DNA of 6,246 nucleotides, taken from positions 1-6,246 of the forward strand of contig JALWJV010000099.1 in assembly GCA_026996955.1 (NCBI GenBank), read 5' to 3'. This stretch comes from Deltaproteobacteria bacterium (GTDB lineage: Bacteria; Desulfobacterota; Dissulfuribacteria; Dissulfuribacterales; QOAL01). A program made the translations under genes and the position numbers. Positions 1-5,279 of this stretch are shown one piece after another. Each line of letters starts with the position of its first letter. Position 1 is the stretch's first letter. Under the pieces are notes generated by a model. It did no database searches. It was not told the origin of the DNA and was given only the letters and a program-made list of their open reading frames with translations.

Positions 1-253
1 ATGCAAAGGCTGAAACCCTGCCAAGTATCTCGTACATATCCTCTATCTCTTTTACTGCTGAAAAGAGGGCTGCGGCGTCAAGTTCTGCCACACGCTCCGA
101 GTACTTTTCTGATACTTTGTCAGCCAGTGTGCGGCAGGCTTCCATATCACGTTCTATTGCCGGATCGTCCAGCCCGCTGTACAGGTCAGCAAGATTCCAC
201 TCTATGTTTTCTGCCCCTGTGACAGGGCTTGACTGTTCTCTTGAAGCTGTCAT
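1..253 (-). CDS. pepF: Oligoendopeptidase F (M3 family), N-terminal fragment
   Basis: Only the first 84 codons lie in the window; the frame is open to the left edge. The translation begins MTASREQSSPVTG and continues with E-W-N-L-A-D-L-Y-S-G-L-D-D-P (residues 18-31), then a helical stretch with C-R-T-L-A-D-K and E-I-L-G-R-V-S-A-F-A at the end. The WNL-DLY opening followed by helical segments ending in LGRVxxFA is typical of the N-terminal oligopeptidase F domain of M3 zinc metallopeptidases, which cut short peptides in the cytoplasm. The HEXXH zinc site lies far downstream, outside the window, so activity cannot be judged. The ATG (253-251) overlaps the hemY stop as TGATG, and GGAGG (270-266) lies 12 nt upstream inside the hemY end, so the gene is probably cotranscribed and translationally coupled with hemY. 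The family call comes from motif recognition; a related M3 subfamily cannot be excluded. Confidence 0.85.
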   Translation of the reverse strand, partial: MTASREQSSPVTGAENIEWNLADLYSGLDDPAIERDMEACRTLADKVSEKYSERVAELDAAALFSAVKEIEDMYEILGRVSAFA

Positions 254-1626
254 CAGTTACCATTACCTCCGCAAATTTCACTTGCCGTTTTCATTGAGTT
301 TGCCACGCAGTCGTTAAGGCTCACCCCGCCAATCCAGTTGCACCTGGCATACAGGCCAGGCAGGGAAGAAAGCTCCTGTTCAATTTTTTCAATTATCCTG
401 GCATGCCCGACATTATACTGTGGGATGGCATGCTGCCACCTGAACACCTTTGTAAATTCCGGGGTCTTTTCAAGCCCCATAAGCTGCCTGCACTCGCCGA
501 TTGCAACATCCACAAGTTTTTCATCCGGAAGCAGTGCAATCTCACCCTGCCTTGCACCGCCAACAAGGCAGCGCACAAGGTGATAGCCTTCAGGCGCCCT
601 GTTGTCAAAAACAGAAGAGTCCCAAAGCGCCCCGAGTATCTGCCTGTTTTCACAGTGCGGGGCAAGAAATCCAAAACCGTTCAGGGAATTTTTAATGGCA
701 TCCTTCCTGAAACCGAGACACACCACTGATATTGGCGGATAGGGTATCTCAGAAACAGCCTCAGAAAGCCCTGGAGCACTCTGTTTCATAATGTCCCTGG
801 CAACGTATGCCGGACAGGACAGCACAAGGTGCGAGCCGCTCATGGTTTTGCCGTCTTCAAGCTCCACCTCCCAGCCTCTGTCTGTCCTGATGGCGTTTTT
901 TACAGCAGATCTTGTCCTTAATGATGAACCAAGGCTTTCAGAAAGACGGTCAGCCATCTCACTCATGCCGTTTCTAAAGGATGTGAGTACCCCGCCAGGC
1001 CCTGCCCCGGGGCCTGAGTTTCCCTTTTTTGCAGCCTCTCTTTTAAGCCTTATCATCGCACGTATCAGGCTGCCATACCCGTGTTCCAGTTCATAAATCC
1101 TTGGAAAGCAGCTTTTCAGGGAAAGTTTTTCCGGATCCCCTGCATAGATCCCGGACGACATGGGGTCAATCAGATACTCAAACGCCTCTTTCCCAAGACG
1201 TCTGCGGGCAAAATCTGCAAGGGATTCGTCAATATCAGGGTTTCCCTCCGGGACAACCATCTCAAGAATCACCCTGAGCCTTGCAGGAAGGGAGAGGAGC
1301 GGGGATGTCAGGAATGAACCGGGGGATTCGGGAAGAGGCACAAGCCTGCTGTCTTTGACGACAAATCTCTTTCTTGCAGCATCATTGCTCTTCAAAGGAG
1401 AAAGCCCCAGCTCTCCTGCAAGGCCAAGGGTGGATGGTTTGTTGTCCAGCACCCCGTTTACACCCTTTTCACACAGGAATCCATCTTCCCTGTGGGTGCA
1501 TGCCTTGCCACCGGCATAATCAGATGCCTCAAGCACCGTTACCTCATAATCCGGCCTTGCCTTCTTTATGTACCACGCCAGGGACATGCCGGACATGCCT
1601 CCGCCTGCTATAATTATCTTTGCCAT
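253..1626 (-). CDS. hemY: Protoporphyrinogen/coproporphyrinogen oxidase, HemY type (FAD-dependent)
   Basis: A 457-aa flavoprotein of normal length for the family. The N-terminal Rossmann fold shows G8-G-G-M-S-G13 (GxGxxG), an acidic E33 at the end of the second strand for the adenosine ribose, and the GG pair at 39-40 typical of amine-oxidase-like enzymes. Residues 159-165 (GIYAGDP), 169-175 (SLKSCFP) and YGSLI (184-188) are HemY hallmarks, as is W398-Q-H-A-I-P-Q-Y-N-V-G-H (398-408 region). The C-terminal FAD contact GLYxxxNxxGGVSxNDC is at 424-440. The enzyme removes six hydrogens from protoporphyrinogen IX or coproporphyrinogen III, late in haem synthesis; which substrate is used cannot be decided from sequence. 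There is no signal peptide or clear membrane segment. The start ATG at 1626 has AAGGA (1642-1638) 11 nt upstream. Downstream, pepF overlaps the stop. A G/P-rich linker occurs at residues 202-212. The usual Gly before Asn in the C-terminal motif is Cys (R428-C-N). Confidence 0.9.
   Translation of the reverse strand: MAKIIIAGGGMSGMSLAWYIKKARPDYEVTVLEASDYAGGKACTHREDGFLCEKGVNGVLDNKPSTLGLAGELGLSPLKSNDAARKRFVVKDSRLVPLPESPGSFLTSPLLSLPARLRVILEMVVPEGNPDIDESLADFARRRLGKEAFEYLIDPMSSGIYAGDPEKLSLKSCFPRIYELEHGYGSLIRAMIRLKREAAKKGNSGPGAGPGGVLTSFRNGMSEMADRLSESLGSSLRTRSAVKNAIRTDRGWEVELEDGKTMSGSHLVLSCPAYVARDIMKQSAPGLSEAVSEIPYPPISVVCLGFRKDAIKNSLNGFGFLAPHCENRQILGALWDSSVFDNRAPEGYHLVRCLVGGARQGEIALLPDEKLVDVAIGECRQLMGLEKTPEFTKVFRWQHAIPQYNVGHARIIEKIEQELSSLPGLYARCNWIGGVSLNDCVANSMKTASEICGGNGN
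266..270 (-). promoter_or_regulatory. Ribosome binding site of pepF inside the hemY 3' end
   Basis: GGAGG reads on the minus strand within the last codons of hemY, 12 nt before the pepF ATG. The spacing is longer than ideal, but with the TGATG stop/start overlap it supports translation of pepF coupled to hemY. Confidence 0.5.
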
Positions 1627-1647
1627 TACTGAATTGATCCTTGATTA

Positions 1648-1791
1648 GTTTTACCTAGATTGAGCGTTTCAAAACCTGGAAGATTATTTTTTCAATGAAA
1701 TTCAAGGGAATTAGATCAATTATAGTTTTCCGGTTTTAAAACCCTTCGGGATTGCCGTATTTACTGCATCTCCTTTGTCAGAGGAATCCCC
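1648..1791. repeat. Diverged repeat unit, copy 1 (with ~80-nt insert)
   Basis: Three blocks match copy 2 (1861-1937) in the same order: gttttaccta (1648-1657, 10/10), attgagcgtttcaa (1659-1672, 12/14) and a 38-nt block at 1754-1791 (31/38). Between the second and third blocks this copy carries about 80 nt that copy 2 lacks. That extra segment holds the TATAAT box and the ggttttaaaacc palindrome. The collinear order of three separate matches makes chance similarity unlikely. Alignment was done by eye. Confidence 0.6.
1719..1724 (-). promoter_or_regulatory. Possible -10 box for hemY-pepF
   Basis: The minus strand reads TATAAT, an exact match to the sigma-70 -10 consensus. A start about 7 nt downstream would leave a leader of roughly 85 nt before the hemY ATG. 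No good -35 hexamer lies 16-18 nt upstream (GAAGGG-like sequence there), so the site could be a chance match in AT-rich DNA or need an activator. Confidence 0.35.
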
Positions 1792-1820
1792 ATATAGCCG
1801 ACTATTATGGGAATTCCTCT
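1780..1820. repeat. 18-pair imperfect hairpin with CCGA loop
   Basis: The arms 1780-1794 and 1806-1820 pair over 15 positions with one mismatch (c1788 against a1812). After a single bulged t1805, three more pairs (1795-1797 with 1802-1804) close a ccga tetraloop (1798-1801). There is no T-run on either strand after the stem, so it does not look like a standard intrinsic terminator. It lies inside the 210-bp inverted-repeat segment and directly follows the 38-nt repeat block. Confidence 0.65.
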
Positions 1821-1860
1821 TTCGCGGATCTACAGCAAATCCGACAATCGCTCAATCTAG

Positions 1861-1937
1861 GTTTTACCTACTGTTCACTTGAATTGAATGTTTCAAGAGG
1901 CCGCATTTACGACATCTCCATTGTCATAGAAATCCCT
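1861..1937. repeat. Diverged repeat unit, copy 2 (compact)
   Basis: This copy has gttttaccta (1861-1870), attgaatgtttcaa (1883-1896) and the 38-nt block at 1900-1937, matching copy 1 in order. It ends 19 nt before the usp stop codon. A small internal hairpin (cttgaa 1878-1883 / ttcaag 1892-1897) is also present. The hairpin that follows the 38-nt block in copy 1 is reduced here to a tccc/ggga remnant. Confidence 0.6.
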
Positions 1938-1956
1938 GTTTTTGTGGGACAACCCC

Positions 1957-2904
1957 TTACTCGACAATCCATATTGCGCCCCGGTCAATACTGTTAATTA
2001 ACCTGTCCGACACGCTCCCGGGGATCAGGGCTTCCCAACCGCCTATACCCCTGCGCCCGGCAATCAGTGTCCCGTATCCGCCATGTTTATATTCATGCAG
2101 AATATCAGAGGCAACCCCGGTTGTACCCTGCTTTATCCTGATTTCCACATTTTCGGAATCAAGACCTGCTGCAGAAAAGATATCCTTTGTTTCTGAAAGC
2201 AGGTCTTTAACCTCCTTTTCTGCCGTTTTCGTGACAAAACGTTCAATTTCATCAAATTTCATCTTTTCTTCAGAAGAGATAAAGGGCCGGAACCTTGGGA
2301 TAACATGAAATACCGTTATCTGCGCCCGTGTCACTCCTGCAAGGGCAAAGGCCGCATGGTCAAGTACCCTTAGACACTCCTGGCACGCATCCACGGCAAT
2401 AAGTACATTACAGGGGTCTTTGCTTTTATCAGCCACCAGCCATACTGGTATATTCTTTCCATATTTTACAAGATCTTTTGAAACACTGCCTGTAAGAAAG
2501 GCCGAAACATTGCTCATACCACGCGTGCCAGCAAGTATTGCATCGTATTTGCCAAGGCGCGCCTCAAAGAGGATATCATGTGCGATGCCCTTGCTTCGGA
2601 CAATTTCCTTTGTCCTTATCCGTTCTTCCGGAAACCCTGATCGTATCAGGTGGTCAACACCTGCCTCAAGAATCTTCCGGCATTCAGATTCCCTTGTGGA
2701 CAGAAAATCATCAATAAGCCCTAACCGGTTAAGTTCTCCTGCTCCGGTGGAAAATCCTGCCTGCAGGTAGCGTGGCACAGGCTGGGCGACTGTTATGATG
2801 GTAATGTCTATATCATCCACGTTCCGGTAAAGTTCTGCAGCGTATTCAAGGGCGCGATGCGAATGTGCTGAACCATCGCTTGCCGCAAGCAAGTGCCTGT
2901 TCAT
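1957..2904 (-). CDS. Universal stress protein, two tandem Usp domains
   Basis: A 315-aa cytoplasmic protein made of two Usp folds, residues ~1-158 and ~164-315. Each begins with a short beta strand ending in Asp (LLAASDGS at 5-12; VLIAVDA at 167-173) and each has a complete ATP-binding signature G-x2-G-x9-G-S: G126-T-R-G129 to G139-S140, and G283-R-R-G286 to G296-S297. The protein is therefore expected to bind ATP in both halves, as in tandem Usp proteins that act in stress and starvation survival; its target is unknown. A strong ribosome site GGAGGT (2916-2911) sits 6 nt before the ATG. The gene starts 24 nt after the xseB stop, so the two are probably one transcript. The halves are clearly diverged, arguing against a recent duplication. 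The specific stress or partner cannot be inferred. Confidence 0.92.
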   Translation of the reverse strand: MNRHLLAASDGSAHSHRALEYAAELYRNVDDIDITIITVAQPVPRYLQAGFSTGAGELNRLGLIDDFLSTRESECRKILEAGVDHLIRSGFPEERIRTKEIVRSKGIAHDILFEARLGKYDAILAGTRGMSNVSAFLTGSVSKDLVKYGKNIPVWLVADKSKDPCNVLIAVDACQECLRVLDHAAFALAGVTRAQITVFHVIPRFRPFISSEEKMKFDEIERFVTKTAEKEVKDLLSETKDIFSAAGLDSENVEIRIKQGTTGVASDILHEYKHGGYGTLIAGRRGIGGWEALIPGSVSDRLINSIDRGAIWIVE

Positions 2905-2910
2905 GTAGCC

Positions 2911-2916
2911 ACCTCC
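2911..2916 (-). promoter_or_regulatory. Strong ribosome binding site of the usp gene
   Basis: GGAGGT on the minus strand, 6 nt before the ATG at 2904-2902, in the 24-nt gap after xseB. It fixes the usp start and is the best Shine-Dalgarno match in the window. It suggests higher translation of usp than of xseB, whose own site is only AAGG (3170-3167). Confidence 0.7.
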
Positions 2917-2928
2917 ATTGTTCCTGGT

Positions 2929-3156
2929 TTAAGTATTATCCTCTTCTTCAGGCAGGAAGCCCGCCTCGCCGTTTTCCGTAAGGATCTTTACCCTTTTCTC
3001 TGCCTGATCCAGCAGTTTGCTGCATTGCCGCGCAAGCTTTACGCCCTGTTCAAAGGACTTCAGGGCATCTTCAAGGGGCATGCTGCCATTTTCAAGCTCC
3101 TCTACTATCTGTTCAAGCTCCTTCAGGTAAGTTTCAAAATTTTTGTCATCGCTCAT
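2929..3156 (-). CDS. xseB: Exodeoxyribonuclease VII small subunit
   Basis: A 75-aa, strongly helical acidic protein with the family pattern F7-E-T-Y-L-K-E-L-E-Q-I-V-E-E-L-E-N-G (7-24), P27-L-E-D-A-L (27-32), then F-E-Q-G-V-K-L-A (35-42) and L-L-D-Q-A-E-K-R-V (48-56). This is a full-length XseB (family about 60-85 aa). Several XseB chains bind the large subunit XseA to form exonuclease VII, which degrades single-stranded DNA from both ends into short oligonucleotides. XseA is not in the window, and the DNA upstream of this start is read in the opposite direction, so xseA must lie elsewhere. The ispA/dxs genes often found after xseB are absent; a universal stress gene follows instead. The ATG at 3156 has a weak AAGG 10 nt upstream. 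Confidence 0.93.
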   Translation of the reverse strand: MSDDKNFETYLKELEQIVEELENGSMPLEDALKSFEQGVKLARQCSKLLDQAEKRVKILTENGEAGFLPEEEDNT

Positions 3157-3241
3157 GAGTATTGTACCTTACAACCTGATTTTGTATCTATGCATGTACC
3201 GAAAAAGTTTGTTGATATATAACCTGTGCCATGTTACCTGA
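3157..3241. promoter_or_regulatory. Divergent promoter region between xseB and the acyltransferase gene
   Basis: This 85-nt AT-rich spacer separates the leftward and rightward transcripts, so promoters for both should lie here. On the plus strand tatata/tataac (3216-3223) is the best -10 candidate; on the minus strand TACAAA-type sequence around 3179-3188 is possible. Neither has a good -35 hexamer at the right spacing. Small features include the palindrome atgcat (3189-3194) and gtacc at 3164-3168 and 3196-3200. No recognisable Fur or FNR operator was found. Confidence 0.45.
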
Positions 3242-3982
3242 TTGCCCATGAATGTGCGAGAGGCGGAGGCATATAACACAAACCCAGCAACCGGACAGCG
3301 CTCTTCGGCTCCCTTTACCATGAAAATGGCACTTAAGGCCGTTGAGCTCTACCTTGGGACATGCAGGGCGGTAATTGTCCGCTCAAGGTGTTCGGAAAAA
3401 GCGCTTCAAGGCGACAGCCCCAGAAAACCCATAATTGCACTGTGGCATTCAAGCCTTATCTATACACTTTATCACTTCAGCGTTTATAAAGGCACCATTA
3501 TGACAAGTCCCAGCAAGGATGGCCAGTGGGTTGCCACTGTAATAAGCATGTGGGGCCAGATTCCGGTGAGGGGTTCCAGGATGAAAGGCGGTCTTAAGGC
3601 TGTAAAACAGATGGCAGGCCTTATGAAGCGTTTTAACATTCCGGCTGGTATTGTTGCAGACGGTTCAAAAGGGCCTGCCAACATCGCGCAGATCGGGGCT
3701 GTTATCCTTGCCAGGGAGACAGGCTCTCCCATCATCCCAACGGGCTTTGCTGCATCCCGCGCAAAGTATTTCAACACCTGGGACCGGCTTTGCCTCCCCC
3801 TTCCCTTCTCCAAGGTATGCCTTGTTTATGGCGAAGAGTTCACGGTGCCCGGACATGCCCGTGGCAGAATGGTGGAATTTTACAGAAAGAGGCTTGAAGA
3901 CGGCCTTAATGCCGCAACAAAAAAGGCTGCAGCTCTGGCAGGCGTAAACTATGAAGGATTGGGACAAACTGGACAGCATTGA
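3242..3982 (+). CDS. Lysophospholipid acyltransferase family protein (DUF374)
   Basis: A protein of up to 246 aa with the order of motifs seen in DUF374 acyltransferases: A-L-W-H-S-S-L (66-72), S89-P-S-K-D-G-Q (89-95), R110-G-S with G-G at 116-117, D140-G-S-K-G-P (140-145) and T-G-S-P-I-I-P (160-166). The family resembles LpxL/PlsC-type enzymes that move acyl chains onto lipid A or lysophospholipids at the inner membrane; the exact acceptor is unknown. The His of WH and the downstream DG are the likely active-site elements. The start is uncertain: TTG at 3242, ATG at 3248 (residue 3) and ATG at 3320 (residue 27) are in frame and none has a good ribosome site. The last start gives MKMALKAVELYLG, a plausible N-terminal helix, while the ~26 residues before it look unstructured. 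The 3' end overlaps the next gene by 32 nt. Confidence 0.87.
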   Translation: MPMNVREAEAYNTNPATGQRSSAPFTMKMALKAVELYLGTCRAVIVRSRCSEKALQGDSPRKPIIALWHSSLIYTLYHFSVYKGTIMTSPSKDGQWVATVISMWGQIPVRGSRMKGGLKAVKQMAGLMKRFNIPAGIVADGSKGPANIAQIGAVILARETGSPIIPTGFAASRAKYFNTWDRLCLPLPFSKVCLVYGEEFTVPGHARGRMVEFYRKRLEDGLNAATKKAAALAGVNYEGLGQTGQH

Positions 3983-4223
3983 ACAGACCCTGGTTCGTGA
4001 TATCAAGGAAAATGGCGCTGACTGTGCCAAGTTCATATCCAGGAGGCATGGCCTTGAGTTACGGGCTGTAATGGATATGCTTAACGAACTTGAAAAAGCC
4101 GGGTGGCTTCAGCGTGTTAAAGGTACATTTCTGTTCAAGAGGGGATTCAGAAAGCCCAAGCACATGAATCACACCTATTACAGCCTTACAAGACCTGCCA
4201 CACTTTTTCTGCGAGGAAAATAA
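3951..4223 (+). CDS. Small winged-helix-like protein (DUF2250-like)
   Basis: A 90-aa basic protein. L7-D-S-I-E-Q-T-L-V (7-15) begins a helix; A23-D-C-A-K-F-I-S-R-R-H-G-L (23-35) and L37-R-A-V-M-D-M-L-N-E-L-E-K-A-G-W-L (37-53) read as the helix-turn-helix with recognition helix, followed by the wing (Q54-R-V-K-G-T-F-L-F-K-R). The tail K-H-M-N-H-T-Y-Y-S-L-T-R (70-81) resembles the H-x-Y-Y-x-L-T end of DUF2250 proteins. Function is unknown; DNA binding is an inference from fold. It overlaps the acyltransferase gene by 32 nt and ends 2 nt before cvpA, so it belongs to this operon and might regulate it. It has one cysteine (C25), so it lacks the cysteine cluster of the iron-sulfur winged-helix protein FeoC. 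The assignment to DUF2250 was made from memory of the motif and needs a profile search. Confidence 0.75.
   Translation: MKDWDKLDSIEQTLVRDIKENGADCAKFISRRHGLELRAVMDMLNELEKAGWLQRVKGTFLFKRGFRKPKHMNHTYYSLTRPATLFLRGK
4213..4217 (+). promoter_or_regulatory. Ribosome binding site of cvpA
   Basis: GAGGA lies 8 nt before the ATG at 4226, inside the last codons of the preceding gene. It selects 4226 over the in-frame ATG at 4238. Confidence 0.6.
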
Positions 4224-4225
4224 CA

Positions 4226-4804
4226 ATGGATATGATAATGTCATTTTTTTCAGGCCTGAACTGGCTTGATATTGGAATATTGGTGATGTTTGCCGTGTTT
4301 ATCGGCAGGGGACTTTGGGCTGGATTCAGTGTTGCTGTCTCCACGCTGTTTGGTGTAGTGCTCGGGTTTTATGTTGCAGCCCAGCAGTTTCCCTTTGTTG
4401 CAGTAAGGCTCTCCCCCTTTGTGCACCGTGAGCCGTGGCTCTCCCTGCTCTCTTTCGCCCTGCTCTTTGTGGTTGTGTATCTTGCCTTTCTTGTGGCAGG
4501 AATCCTCCTGCGGGGATTTTTCAGGGTTATCAAACTCAGCTGGCTTGACAGGCTGCTTGGAGGCGTTGTGGGCCTTGCAAAAGGGCTTATATTTGCCGGG
4601 ATTATGATATTTGTCCTTACCCTTGTGCTTCCGGAAGGAAGCCCGCTGCTCAAAAAATCGGCACTTTATCCAAAGTTGAGCAGGGTTGCCCAGGTCCTTA
4701 ACAACCTTGCCCCTCCAAACATAAAGGGGAAGTTCATGTGGAAGTGGAGAAGGCTTGAAAAAGAGCTCCTGAAAAAACATAAAACGCCGGGTGTTTCTGT
4801 CTGA
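4226..4804 (+). CDS. cvpA: CvpA family inner-membrane protein
   Basis: A 192-aa integral membrane protein with four hydrophobic segments at about residues 14-31, 34-52, 72-95 and 111-135, then a basic, probably cytoplasmic tail ending K-H-K-T-P-G-V-S-V. The opening N-W-L-D-I-G-I-L-V (12-20), the R28-G-L-W-A-G-F loop and the W106-L-D-R-L-L-G-G-V-V-G-L-A-K-G block (106-120) are the CvpA signature. CvpA is needed for colicin V production in E. coli and, more broadly, is linked to envelope homeostasis and resistance to bile salts; its molecular activity is not settled. In many bacteria cvpA sits beside purF or mutS2, but here it lies between a winged-helix gene and a thioesterase gene. The gap to the preceding gene is 2 nt, so cotranscription is very likely. 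No truncation is seen. Confidence 0.92.
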   Translation: MDMIMSFFSGLNWLDIGILVMFAVFIGRGLWAGFSVAVSTLFGVVLGFYVAAQQFPFVAVRLSPFVHREPWLSLLSFALLFVVVYLAFLVAGILLRGFFRVIKLSWLDRLLGGVVGLAKGLIFAGIMIFVLTLVLPEGSPLLKKSALYPKLSRVAQVLNNLAPPNIKGKFMWKWRRLEKELLKKHKTPGVSV

Positions 4805-4824
4805 TTTGAAAGATGGTTTGAATT

Positions 4825-5265
4825 ATGGATATTGAATCAGTGAAAAAATATATTGAGAAACATGACAGGCTGATAGAAATTTTCGGAATGAAAATTGAGT
4901 CTGTTGGAGACGGCGAGGCAACGGTCTCCATGACAGTCGGTCCCGACCACCTGAATGCAGCGTTTATCTGTCATGGCGCTGCCATTTTTGCCCTTGCTGA
5001 TGTTGCCTTTGCCCTAGCAGGAAACAGCAGCGGCAAAATGGCACTTGCCCTTGAGTGTGCCATAAACTACATGCGCCCTGCCAGGCCCGGGACTAACCTT
5101 GTGGCTTATGCATCAGCCATTCATCAGGGCTCCAGAACCGGTGTCTATACAGTTACTGTAAGAGATGGAGAGGGGAAGGATGTAGCGTTTTTCAAGGCCA
5201 CTGCCTTCAGGGTGGATGCGCAGCCCCTGCAGGAAAAATGCGGAACAGGGCAGGTAAAGAGATAA
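4825..5265 (+). CDS. PaaI-type hotdog-fold thioesterase
   Basis: A 146-aa hotdog protein of usual length. The core block H42-L-N-A-A-F-I-C-H-G-A-A-I-F-A-L-A-D (42-59) matches the PaaI pattern N-x5-H-G-G-x-I-F-x-L-A-D; N44, H50 and D59 sit where the family has its substrate-polarising Asn, the HG loop and the catalytic acidic residue. Downstream, N81-Y-M-R-P-A-R-P-G (81-89), the S103-R-T-G-V-Y strand and D114-G-E-G-K-D-V-A-F-F-K-A-T complete the fold. Such proteins form tetramers and hydrolyse aryl- or acyl-CoA thioesters in the cytoplasm; the paa phenylacetate genes are absent here, so the substrate is open. The second Gly of HGG is Ala (A52). The gene follows cvpA by 20 nt and precedes feoB by 14 nt. 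The ribosome site is weak (gatgg, 10 nt upstream of the ATG at 4825). Confidence 0.9.
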   Translation: MDIESVKKYIEKHDRLIEIFGMKIESVGDGEATVSMTVGPDHLNAAFICHGAAIFALADVAFALAGNSSGKMALALECAINYMRPARPGTNLVAYASAIHQGSRTGVYTVTVRDGEGKDVAFFKATAFRVDAQPLQEKCGTGQVKR

Positions 5266-5279
5266 TTCAGAGTGAGTCT

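Larger units (their letters stand above)
1653..1862. repeat. 14-bp perfect inverted repeat bounding a 210-bp segment
   Basis: acctagattgagcg at 1653-1666 is the exact reverse complement of cgctcaatctaggt at 1849-1862. The 10-mer gttttaccta occurs at both ends (1648-1657 and 1861-1870), overlapping the arms. Terminal inverted repeats, short length, no coding capacity and flanking direct repeats are what a MITE-like element would show, but the overlap of arms and direct repeats means the true ends cannot be fixed from one copy. Confidence 0.55.
1627..1956. other. Gene-free 330-nt stretch between usp and hemY, rich in repeats
   Basis: No convincing gene is seen on either strand. Both neighbours are transcribed leftwards, so the stretch is the usp 3' flank and the hemY 5' flank. 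The hemY half (roughly 1667-1740) is AT-rich. It contains a perfect 14-bp inverted repeat, two diverged collinear copies of a repeat unit, an 18-pair imperfect hairpin, a 12-bp palindrome (ggttttaaaacc, 1732-1743) and a TATAAT box on the minus strand. The combination looks like a non-coding repeat element rather than a simple promoter region. An open frame at 1752-1997 on the plus strand exists but has no start signal or recognisable protein content and runs into the usp gene. Confidence 0.75.

Noticed and set aside
1..317. Plus-strand open frames at the left edge
   Set aside because: The minus strand reads cleanly as the M3 peptidase N-terminus coupled to hemY.
1931..1957. Intrinsic terminator just after usp
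   Set aside because: The only stem there is four pairs (ttgt/acaa) around a 3-nt loop and no T-run follows on the minus strand.
1752..1997. 81-codon open frame on the plus strand in the usp-hemY gap
   Set aside because: No ribosome site, no recognisable protein features, lies across the repeat copies and runs into the 3' end of usp on the other strand.
3484..4036. Two overlapping minus-strand open frames opposite the acyltransferase gene
   Set aside because: The sense strand encodes a motif-complete DUF374 protein; the antisense translations show no family motifs or start signals.
3951..4223. Winged-helix protein as FeoC
   Set aside because: It has only one cysteine, no iron-sulfur cysteine cluster, and lies three genes upstream of feoB instead of after it.
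4250..4780. Long open frame (176 codons) on the minus strand
   Set aside because: It is antisense to cvpA; its Lys/Pro/His-rich translation reflects reading a membrane-protein gene backwards, and the sense strand has clear CvpA motifs and a ribosome site.
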